Source of the DNA: Desulfuromonadaceae bacterium UBA6124
Lineage (GTDB): Bacteria; Desulfobacterota; Desulfuromonadia; Desulfuromonadales; Trichloromonadaceae
Direction of reading: 5' to 3'
Length of the DNA: 5,944 nt
Assembly (NCBI GenBank): GCA_002423365.1
Contig: DIVU01000311.1
Location: forward strand, 7,739-13,682
Shown here one piece after another: positions 1 through 5,381 of the stretch (positions are counted from its first letter, which is position 1; each line of letters starts with the position of its first letter). The translations under genes were made by a program, and so were the position numbers. The notes under the pieces were generated by a model. It was given only the letters and a program-made list of their open reading frames with translations. It did not search any database and was not told the DNA's origin.

Positions 1-3
1 GAT

Positions 4-25
4 ACCCCGTAGCTTGCTGCGGGGT
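4..25 (-). terminator. Hairpin just after the PhoH-family gene; candidate terminator or dispersed palindrome
   Basis: Bases 4-12 pair with 17-25 around a 4-base loop (9 pairs, one of them G-T), giving a GC-rich stem that starts 8 bases beyond the PhoH stop codon. On the minus strand the stem is followed by ATC and then the window ends, so a T-tract cannot be seen. On the plus strand no T-tract follows. It may be an intrinsic terminator for the PhoH transcript or a copy of a dispersed REP-like palindrome. The structure is clear, the function is not. Confidence 0.5.
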
Positions 26-32
26 GGTTCAT

Positions 33-1352
33 TTAAAGCAGGCACGCCCCCAATTCTGCCACCTCGGAGCGCTCGCCCTTTTGCAAGGTGACATGGCCGC
101 TTATGGCCTCGGCCTTCATGCGCTCCACCAAAACGGCCAGGCCGTTGCTGTTGGCGTCCAGATAGGGATTGTCGATCTGCCGGGGGTCGCCGGTGAACAC
201 GATCTTGCTGCCCTCGCCCACCCTGGTGATAAGGGTTTTGACCATATGGGGGGTGAGGTTCTGCGCCTCGTCGACGATCATGTACTGCTTCGGGATGGAA
301 CGGCCGCGGATGTAGGTCAACGGCTCGATCTCGAGGATGCCCATGTCGACCAGCTCCTTGTAACCGCGCTTGTGCTTGCCGCCGCGTTCTTCCACCGCAC
401 CGAGAAGCAATTCGACGTTGTCGAAGATCGGCTGCATCCAGGGCGCCAATTTCTCTTCCACATCCCCGGGCAGGAAACCGAGATCGCGCCCCATGGGGAA
501 GACCGGACGGGAGACCAGCAGCCGGCTGAACTGCCCCTGATCCGCCACCAGATTCAGACCGGCGGCGATGGCCAACAGGGTTTTGCCGGTACCGGCCTTG
601 CCGACCAGGGTCACAAGCTGGATATTTTCATCCAGCAGCAGGCTGAAGGCGAACTGCTGCTCGCGGTTGCGGGGGTGAATGCCCCAGAGACCTTCCTTGG
701 GCACCTTGATCAGGGGATTGACCCGCCCCATCGAATGATTGTAGCGACCGATGGCGGTGTGCGACGGATTGCCCGCCTCGACCAGGGTGATGCACTGGTT
801 GGGGTAGAAATCCCCTTCCAGAGGGAGATAGCCCTGGCCGTAGAAGCGGTCCACCTCATCCTTGCTCAGCTCGACCTCGGCCGTTCCCGAATAGAGATCA
901 TCGATGGAAACCTTGTCCGACTCGTAATCGGCGGCGGCGAGACCCACGGCATCGGCCTTGATGCGCAGGTTGGTATCCTTGGTGACGAAAATCACCGGAC
1001 AGGAACAGGTTTTCTGCAGTTCCAGGGCCACCGCCAGAATCCGGTTGTCCCCCCGGTCGACCTGTAATTCAGGAGGCAACCCCTTGATGGTTTCCTCGGT
1101 ATAAAGCTGCACCTTGAGCACTCCCCCCTTCTCCAGGGGCACCCCTTCGATCAGCTTACTGGTGGCGCGAAAGCCATCGAGAATACGAGAAACCTGGCGG
1201 GCGTTGCGCCCCTTCTCGTTCATATCCTTCTTGAAACGGTCGATTTCTTCGATGACCGTGATGGGGATCACCAGGTCGTTATCTTCGAACTTGAACAGAG
1301 CCTGGGGATCATGCAGCAAGACATTGGTATCAAGAACATAGGTCTTTTTCAT
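33..1352 (-). CDS. PIN-PhoH fusion protein (PhoH-family ATPase with N-terminal PIN RNase domain)
   Basis: This 439-residue protein joins a PIN ribonuclease domain (about residues 4-145) to a PhoH-type P-loop ATPase (about 225-435), the architecture called PhoH2 or YlaK-like, thought to couple RNA unwinding to cleavage. PIN acidic residues are visible: D8 in VLDTNVLLHD, E35/E36, D102 in GDNRI and D126 in TKDTNLR. The ATPase has Walker A GKAGTGKT (251-258), Walker B MIVDEAQN with D361/E362, and the TGDPRQID motif (387-394). The length is normal for the family and both active sites look intact. I chose the ATG at 1352, which gives the typical MKKTYVLDTN opening and has AAGGG five bases upstream; a TTG at 1382 would add ten residues that look non-native. 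It begins 42 bases after the lipoprotein stop with no terminator between, so co-transcription is possible. It is cytoplasmic. The family assignment is firm, the cellular role is inferred from the family. Confidence 0.93.
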   Translation of the reverse strand: MKKTYVLDTNVLLHDPQALFKFEDNDLVIPITVIEEIDRFKKDMNEKGRNARQVSRILDGFRATSKLIEGVPLEKGGVLKVQLYTEETIKGLPPELQVDRGDNRILAVALELQKTCSCPVIFVTKDTNLRIKADAVGLAAADYESDKVSIDDLYSGTAEVELSKDEVDRFYGQGYLPLEGDFYPNQCITLVEAGNPSHTAIGRYNHSMGRVNPLIKVPKEGLWGIHPRNREQQFAFSLLLDENIQLVTLVGKAGTGKTLLAIAAGLNLVADQGQFSRLLVSRPVFPMGRDLGFLPGDVEEKLAPWMQPIFDNVELLLGAVEERGGKHKRGYKELVDMGILEIEPLTYIRGRSIPKQYMIVDEAQNLTPHMVKTLITRVGEGSKIVFTGDPRQIDNPYLDANSNGLAVLVERMKAEAISGHVTLQKGERSEVAELGACLL

Positions 1353-1394
1353 GGGGTCCCTTCGGGTGCGAGCGGGCGGCAAATTCCGTCCCGG

Positions 1395-1670
1395 TTAGCG
1401 TTCGTATTCAAGCACGTCGAGGCCCTCGGAGGTGGCGAGAATCTTGACGTGCACGGGAATATCCTTGCCGGGGACGTTACGCCGGCTGTCCATGATCACT
1501 TCCCCATCCTTGTTGAGAGCGTTGACGATCTCCTCGGGGGATTCCTTGATCACGTAATGACGGTAGATCTGGGTCTTCATCAGCTCGGCGCGGGTCACCG
1601 GGACTTCCGGTGGCAGGGAGCAACCCGCGAGGCCCCAGGACAGCAACAGGAGGAAGAAGCGGTATTTCAT
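1395..1670 (-). CDS. Small putative lipoprotein of unknown function
   Basis: With the preferred ATG at 1670 the product has 91 residues. It starts MKYRFFLLLLSWGLAGC: one basic patch, a short hydrophobic stretch and an LAGC lipobox, so signal peptidase II should cleave before the cysteine and leave a lipid-anchored protein of about 75 residues. The mature part is hydrophilic and mixed alpha/beta in appearance, with the motif GEVIMDSRRNVPGKDIPVHV near its middle. I do not recognise the family. The AAGGA Shine-Dalgarno is nine bases from this ATG but only about three from an in-frame ATG at 1676 (MPMKY), and it lies inside the coding sequence if the GTG at 1688 is used, so 1670 fits best. The gene starts about 19 bases after the cysteine desulfurase stop, which suggests shared transcription. 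Whether it has anything to do with the peptide system is unknown. Confidence 0.75.
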   Translation of the reverse strand: MKYRFFLLLLSWGLAGCSLPPEVPVTRAELMKTQIYRHYVIKESPEEIVNALNKDGEVIMDSRRNVPGKDIPVHVKILATSEGLDVLEYER

Positions 1671-1689
1671 CGGCATAGATCCTTCCACG

Positions 1690-2853
1690 TCAGGAGCCGC
1701 CCTCGGCGGCTATATGCCCCGGCAACTCGGCCAGGGCGGCCAGCAGGGCATCGATCTCCTCGGCCGTGGTGAAATAGCCGGGGCTGACGCGGACCGTGCC
1801 CCGGGGATGGGTACCCAGGGTGCGATGGGCGTCGGGGGCGCAATGCAGTCCGACCCGACAGATGATACCGTAGGCATGGTCGAGCCAGAACCCCACCTGC
1901 GCCGGATCGATGCCGTCCAGGGTAAAGGAACAGGCGCCACCGTGCCGGTCGAGATCGCTCGGGCCATGGATCATTACCTGCGGCAAGCGGCCAAGACCGT
2001 CGAGCAACCGCTGCAGCAGCACCTTTTCGTGAGCGCGAATCTCCTCAAGTCCGGTCTCGCGGATGAAATCGACCGCTGCTTTGAGCCCGGCGATACCCGG
2101 GGTGTTGAGGGTTCCCGCTTCGTAGCGTTCGGGCATCTCCTCGGGCATGCCGTCGGCATTGGAGTGGCCGCCAGTACCGCCGTGGATCAGAGGGTTCAGA
2201 TGCAGCCCGGAACGAACATAGAGAAAGCCCGTTCCTTGCGGACCCATCAGACTTTTGTGGCCGGGAACCGCGAGCAGATCGACGCCAAGGTCATCCACAT
2301 GAATCGGGAAGGCGCCGGCGCTCTGCGCCGCATCAAGGAGAAAAAGGATGCCCTGTTCACGGCACCAGGGGCCGATCTCTTCCACCGGCTGCAGAGTGCC
2401 GCTGACATTGGAACAGTGGGACAGCACCACCATCCGCGTCGGCACGCGGCAAGCGTCGCGCACCGCCTGCGGATCGACAAAACCCTGACGATCCCCTTGC
2501 ACCTGAACCACCTCGACCCCCCGCTCGCGCAGCACCCGCAAAGGGCGCATCACCGCGTTGTGTTCCATGGTCGAGGTCACCACCCGATCACCGACCTTCA
2601 ACACACCGAAAAGCCCTAGGTTGATCGCCTCGGTGGCATTGCCGGTAAAGGCGATGCGCGAGCTGTCGTCGATGCCGAAAAAGTCGGCAAGGGACTCACG
2701 CGCTTCGAAAACCAGGCGTCCGGCTTCCAGGCCCATGGCATGGGCACCACGGCCGGGGTTGGCTCCCACCTGACGCAGAGCCTGGTCCATGGCGCGGTAA
2801 ACCGCTTCGGGCTTGGGATGACTGGTGGCGGCGTTGTCGAGATAAATGCTCAT
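1690..2853 (-). CDS. Cysteine desulfurase family protein (NifS-like PLP enzyme)
   Basis: This 387-residue class V aminotransferase-fold enzyme should take sulfur from cysteine (or selenium from selenocysteine) as an enzyme-bound persulfide, releasing alanine. The opening MSIYLDNAATSHPKPE is the standard N-terminus. PLP residues are present: H98 in MEHNA, D174 and Q177 in LLDAAQ, and the Schiff-base lysine K200 in PGHKSLMGPQGTGF. The nucleophilic cysteine is C338 in RVGLHCAPDAHRTLGT, followed by RGTVRVSPGYF. The glycine-rich and E-A-G-T segments (about 225-250) match the 'EGGT' subgroup of desulfurases rather than housekeeping IscS or SufS. The start has no good Shine-Dalgarno, but the family N-terminus fixes it. 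It lies 69 bases after the SPASM-only gene. In this setting it could feed Fe-S clusters of the two SPASM proteins, or sulfur/selenium for peptide modification; both are inference. The enzyme family is secure, the substrate is not. Confidence 0.92.
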   Translation of the reverse strand: MSIYLDNAATSHPKPEAVYRAMDQALRQVGANPGRGAHAMGLEAGRLVFEARESLADFFGIDDSSRIAFTGNATEAINLGLFGVLKVGDRVVTSTMEHNAVMRPLRVLRERGVEVVQVQGDRQGFVDPQAVRDACRVPTRMVVLSHCSNVSGTLQPVEEIGPWCREQGILFLLDAAQSAGAFPIHVDDLGVDLLAVPGHKSLMGPQGTGFLYVRSGLHLNPLIHGGTGGHSNADGMPEEMPERYEAGTLNTPGIAGLKAAVDFIRETGLEEIRAHEKVLLQRLLDGLGRLPQVMIHGPSDLDRHGGACSFTLDGIDPAQVGFWLDHAYGIICRVGLHCAPDAHRTLGTHPRGTVRVSPGYFTTAEEIDALLAALAELPGHIAAEGGS

Positions 2854-2922
2854 GGGAATTTTGAGAATATCAGATTAAGAGGACCAAGGGCAACGGGAAC
2901 CATCGTTGGGAGAACGCTTTCT

Positions 2923-3849
2923 TCACCGGCGCGGCCCAACACATAGGGGATCGCGCCCGTCCCCGTGGAGATCGAAGATGCACGCCAAGCCCCGGCAGCC
3001 GCCGAAACAAAGTTCATAACCGGTACAGGCCCGGCAGCCCGGGGGAATCCGTTCCAGCTCGGCGCGGACGGAAAAGCGCGCCGGAGAGGCCCAGAGTTCC
3101 GCCAACGAATGCTCCCGCAGCGAACCGAGAGCGCCCGGCCAACTGGCGCAGGGATGCAATGTGCCGGCGGCATCCACATGCCCCAGGCTGTTACCCGCCT
3201 GGCAGCCGCCATATTCGGCCCGCTGCGCTCCGTCGTCGCCGTGGAAGAGTTCCCAGATGAAAAGATCGTGGATTTCGAGAGACAGTCCCGTCGCGCAGCC
3301 GGGGGCCAGGGACCGCCGCAATCGTTCCAGGTCTTTCGGACCGGGGAGTTCCGCAGCGTCGAGCGGCGCCTCCTCGCCGTCGAGGGGGAGATTCGGCAAC
3401 CGCACCCGGGTCACTCCCAGTTCGCGCGCCACCGTCAGAAGTTCGGGAAACCAGGAAAGCCGCGACGCGAAAGGGCGCAGCAGCAATCCCGGATCATAAC
3501 CGCAGCCGCGAACATCCTCCAGAGTCCGCCCTAGAACGTCGCGGGAGAGGCCGTCGCGGTCAATGATTTCCATATCCAGCTGAGCCAGGGGAAGACCGGG
3601 ACTCAAGACACCCACCTCTTCCGGAGAGCCTCCGGAAACGAGGGAAATGCGAATCCCTGTGTTCGCTAGAGTGTCGAGCAGTTCCTCCACGTCCGGATGC
3701 AGCAGGGGGCGACCGTCGAGATAAACGAAAAAGACCCCGCCTTCCACAAGTCGCCCGGCGATGCGGAGAAGATCCCCCCGCGACAGTGGGGCCGCCGGAG
3801 CGAAACGCCAGGAAATCCGTACCGGGGTGTCGAGAAGATCAAGGCCCAT
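2923..3849 (-). CDS. SPASM-domain protein with degenerate radical SAM domain (GeoRSP-type partner)
   Basis: The 308-residue product resembles a radical SAM/SPASM protein but lacks the catalytic cluster site. Where CxxxCxxC should follow the first strand (RISWRF, residues 11-16) there are alanines and prolines instead, and the GGEP motif has become DGRP (45-48, in LDGRPLLHPDVEELL). The C-terminal SPASM domain is complete: C216, a glycine and C234 in the CX9-15GX4C pattern, then C272, C275, C281, C285 and a final C303, enough for two auxiliary Fe-S clusters, plus an extra C290. It should therefore not cleave SAM, and may be a scaffold or partner of the active maturase upstream. The ATG at 3849 is preferred although no Shine-Dalgarno is visible. 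The frame stays open to a TTG at 3951, but that would run through the terminator hairpin and the peptide gene. The name GeoRSP SPASM protein is from recall of the family. Confidence 0.85.
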   Translation of the reverse strand: MGLDLLDTPVRISWRFAPAAPLSRGDLLRIAGRLVEGGVFFVYLDGRPLLHPDVEELLDTLANTGIRISLVSGGSPEEVGVLSPGLPLAQLDMEIIDRDGLSRDVLGRTLEDVRGCGYDPGLLLRPFASRLSWFPELLTVARELGVTRVRLPNLPLDGEEAPLDAAELPGPKDLERLRRSLAPGCATGLSLEIHDLFIWELFHGDDGAQRAEYGGCQAGNSLGHVDAAGTLHPCASWPGALGSLREHSLAELWASPARFSVRAELERIPPGCRACTGYELCFGGCRGLACIFDLHGDGRDPLCVGPRR

Positions 3850-3876
3850 CAATTCGTCGAATCGGGAAAAAGGAAT

Positions 3877-3908
3877 AAAAAAAGGGGGGGCAGCGACGCT
3901 GTCCCCCC
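3877..3908 (-). terminator. Strong rho-independent terminator behind the peptide gene
   Basis: Read on the minus strand, six G (3908-3903), a bulged A, and CAGC pair with GCTG and six C (down to 3885) around a GTC loop, followed by seven T (3883-3877). This is a textbook intrinsic terminator. It begins about 15 bases after the peptide's tandem stops and ends 27 bases before the SPASM-only gene, so it splits the cluster: the peptide is the last gene upstream of it, and the SPASM-only, desulfurase and later genes depend on readthrough or a separate promoter. Confidence 0.9.
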
Positions 3909-3922
3909 GCGAAACCTTGTTA

Positions 3923-3979
3923 CTAGCAGGGATGGACGTTCGAGGAACCAACCACCCGGGGCTTCATGTACTTTTTCAT
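3923..3979 (-). CDS. 18-residue candidate RiPP precursor peptide, ending in Cys
   Basis: The ORF encodes MKKYMKPRVVGSSNVHPC, followed at once by in-frame TAG and TAA. It lies between the radical SAM/SPASM maturase and the SPASM-only gene, is preceded by an 11-base perfect Shine-Dalgarno with a 5-base spacer, and is followed by a strong terminator. Together these make a real, highly translated gene likely despite its size. The basic N-terminal part with Y-x-K-P-x-V resembles the short leaders bound by PqqD-like recognition domains. The part after the glycine (SSNVHPC) would be the core; cysteine, histidine, asparagine and serines are possible modification sites. No signal peptide or double-glycine cleavage site is seen. 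An internal ATG at codon 5 has worse spacing. That it is the substrate of the neighbouring enzyme is inference from position. Alternatives are a leader peptide controlling the terminator, or chance, which the Shine-Dalgarno argues against. Confidence 0.8.
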   Translation of the reverse strand: MKKYMKPRVVGSSNVHPC

Positions 3980-3984
3980 GGGGC

Positions 3985-3995
3985 TCACCTCCTTT
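3985..3995 (-). promoter_or_regulatory. Perfect extended Shine-Dalgarno of the peptide gene
   Basis: The minus strand reads AAAGGAGGTGA, an uninterrupted 11-base match to the complement of the 16S rRNA 3' end, five bases from the ATG at 3979. The neighbouring SPASM-only and desulfurase genes have no comparable site, so the peptide is set up for much stronger translation. This site decides both that the tiny ORF is real and where it starts. Confidence 0.9.
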
Positions 3996-4021
3996 GTCGA
4001 TTTGGGGTTGTAACGAAACCG

Positions 4022-4048
4022 GTTCCTGTCGAGAGAGGCATCAGGAAC
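4022..4048 (-). repeat. Inverted repeat between maturase stop and peptide gene
   Basis: GTTCCTG (4022-4028) and CAGGAAC (4042-4048) form a perfect 7-base inverted repeat with a 13-base loop, starting inside the maturase TAG stop. No T-tract follows, so it is not an intrinsic terminator. A palindrome AACCGGTT (4017-4024) overlaps one arm and could compete with the hairpin. It may mark an RNA processing or stability element that separates maturase and peptide levels, or an operator. Only the symmetry is directly seen. Confidence 0.4.
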
Positions 4049-5052
4049 TATTTCCAGCAGTGGGGGTCAGGCTGGTTGAAGTCGCCGGTAACGGCGAAGG
4101 CCCGGGCCGTACAGCCCCCGAGACATTGTTCAAAAGCGCCGCAGCCCTGGCATTTTCCCGACGCCTCCTTGTGGCGCATCCGTTGCAGAATCGGCGAATC
4201 GAACCAGAGAGCGTCGAAATCGTCCCGCAGGATGTTGCCGATCACCAAAGGGATGAATCCGCAGGGGGTGAGGTCGCCGTTTGGCCGCAAATGTAACGAA
4301 AGTTTACCACAACTACTGCCGTTGACCAAGCTTTTCCCGGCGTGTCCCGGCAGGGAGGAAATGACTGGATCATCGAAGGAAATGAGCAGATCGGAAGTTT
4401 CATCCCGAACCCGCAGCGCTTCGACGTAGAAATCCCGCCACTCTTCCGGAGTCAGGTCCAGCTCCTGGCGATTTTTGAAGCCGCGCCCGCTGCATTTGAA
4501 GTTATGCAGATAAACCTGGGCGACGCCGTGGCGCCGGGCGAGATCGAGCAGATCCCGGAAATGGCGATAGTTGATGCGCGAAATGACGCTGCTCATGGTG
4601 GTGCGTACGCCGGCGGCGCGCAGATGGTCAAGCGCGGCAACCGCCCGCGCGAAGGAACCGGGCCGATTGCGGAAATCGTCATGGGCCGCCGCCTCGGCGC
4701 TGTCGATGCTGATGCCGACACTCTTGAAGCCGCTGTCGCGCAAACCCTGGGCGATGGCGGCATCGAGCAGCCAGCCGTTGGAATTCATCGAGACGTTGAG
4801 CCCCCGCTCTGTCGCGTAGGCGGCAAGCTCCAGCAGATCAAGGCGGATCAGCGGTTCGCCGCCACCGAAATTAACGAAAGGAATCTGTTTGTCAACGAGG
4901 ATATCGACGATCCGGCGCAGATCGGCGGTGGCGAGTTCCTCGCAGACTTCGTCACGGCTGTAGCAATGTTCGCAGGTAAAATTGCAGTCAAAGGACAGGG
5001 TCCAGTTGATGGTCAGCGGCGCGCTGAAGATCTCCGTCGAAAAATCACTCAT
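4048..5052 (-). CDS. Radical SAM/SPASM peptide maturase (GeoRSP-type)
   Basis: The 334-residue enzyme has an intact radical SAM core: C23, C27 and C30 in CNFTCEHC bind the SAM-cleaving 4Fe-4S cluster, and FGGGEPL (62-68) is the SAM-binding GGEP motif. A further strand VGISIDS and the HDDFRNRPGSF segment are usual for peptide-modifying members. The C-terminal SPASM domain is full: C248 and C264 in the CX10GX4C pattern, C301, C304, C310, C314 and the terminal C332, ligands for two auxiliary clusters. Such enzymes use a 5'-deoxyadenosyl radical to form crosslinks such as thioether or C-C bonds, or epimerise residues, in a ribosomal peptide. Its ATG overlaps the PqqD-like gene's stop by 8 bases, so the two are translationally coupled, and the candidate substrate peptide follows 68 bases on. 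No fused recognition domain is seen at the N-terminus, consistent with the separate PqqD-like protein doing that job. Which reaction it performs cannot be told. Confidence 0.93.
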   Translation of the reverse strand: MSDFSTEIFSAPLTINWTLSFDCNFTCEHCYSRDEVCEELATADLRRIVDILVDKQIPFVNFGGGEPLIRLDLLELAAYATERGLNVSMNSNGWLLDAAIAQGLRDSGFKSVGISIDSAEAAAHDDFRNRPGSFARAVAALDHLRAAGVRTTMSSVISRINYRHFRDLLDLARRHGVAQVYLHNFKCSGRGFKNRQELDLTPEEWRDFYVEALRVRDETSDLLISFDDPVISSLPGHAGKSLVNGSSCGKLSLHLRPNGDLTPCGFIPLVIGNILRDDFDALWFDSPILQRMRHKEASGKCQGCGAFEQCLGGCTARAFAVTGDFNQPDPHCWK

Positions 5053-5362
5053 CGATCAACCATCCCCGCCCACGCAAATCGACGACGAATTCCGCCACAT
5101 CCGTCCGCAACTCCTCGGGCGCGGCGTCGAATTCGGCAGCCAGGGCCGCGACGATTTCCTCCTCGGTGCGACTGCCGTCGCAGAGACTCCAGATCCTCCC
5201 CCCGACCAGATTGAGCTGATGCATCATGCCGGAGATGATGAGGATCACGCTCCCCAAGTCGGAGACCTCCTCCCCCGCCGCCAGGGCCTCGACAATCCGC
5301 GCCTCGCGCCCCTTTTCCACCCGCCAGACAATGTCGGGATGCCGTTTCGGACGATTTAACAC
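5045..5362 (-). CDS. PqqD-like peptide chaperone / RiPP recognition element (GeoRSP-type)
   Basis: With the GTG start at 5362 this is a 105-residue PqqD-family protein. The hallmark region is clear: HQLNLVGGRIWSLCDGSRTE (about 48-67) followed by EEIVAAL, an acidic helix and the closing DVAEFVVDLRGRGWLIDE. PqqD-like domains are small winged-helix folds that bind the leader of a precursor peptide and present it to a radical SAM/SPASM partner. The N-terminal NRPKRHPDIVWRVE matches PqqD-like proteins of this type from memory. The start is uncertain: there is no ATG, AAAGGGGG lies four bases before the GTG, and a TTG sits just upstream at 5365; the frame is open much further up but overlaps the transporter gene. 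The gap to the transporter stop is 19 bases, and the maturase start overlaps its end. The family call is solid, partner identity follows from context. Confidence 0.88.
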   Translation of the reverse strand: MLNRPKRHPDIVWRVEKGREARIVEALAAGEEVSDLGSVILIISGMMHQLNLVGGRIWSLCDGSRTEEEIVAALAAEFDAAPEELRTDVAEFVVDLRGRGWLIDE

Positions 5363-5381
5363 CAATCCCCCTTTAATTTCT

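Noticed and set aside
24..1067. Long plus-strand ORF of 347 codons
   Set aside because: It lies wholly opposite the PIN-PhoH gene, whose motifs are unambiguous; the plus-strand translation shows no recognisable domain. It is a GC-rich antisense shadow.
1714..2619. Plus-strand ORF of 301 codons
   Set aside because: It is antisense to the cysteine desulfurase with all its active-site motifs, and its own translation matches nothing recognisable.
2854..2922. Possible promoter (TTGCCC, 18-base spacer, TATTCT) and a short stem CAACG/CGTTG before the desulfurase
   Set aside because: The hexamers match the consensus only weakly and the 5-base stem is expected by chance; not enough to call either one, although a promoter here would explain expression beyond the terminator.
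3923..3928. Selenocysteine or amber readthrough at the end of the peptide
   Set aside because: The last codon is an ordinary TGC cysteine, and TAG is followed directly by an in-frame TAA, so readthrough would add only one residue at most.
3850..3951. N-terminal extension of the SPASM-only protein up to a TTG at 3951
   Set aside because: The frame is open, but the added 34 residues would be encoded across the terminator hairpin and the peptide gene, are low-complexity, and have no Shine-Dalgarno.
3996..4047. Peptide-specific promoter upstream of the 18-residue ORF
   Set aside because: TCGACA resembles a -35 box, but the nearest -10-like sequence is only about 13 bases away and no sigma-54 GG/GC pair is seen.
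4342..5214. Plus-strand ORF of 290 codons
   Set aside because: It is antisense to the radical SAM maturase and the PqqD-like gene, with no Shine-Dalgarno or family motif of its own.
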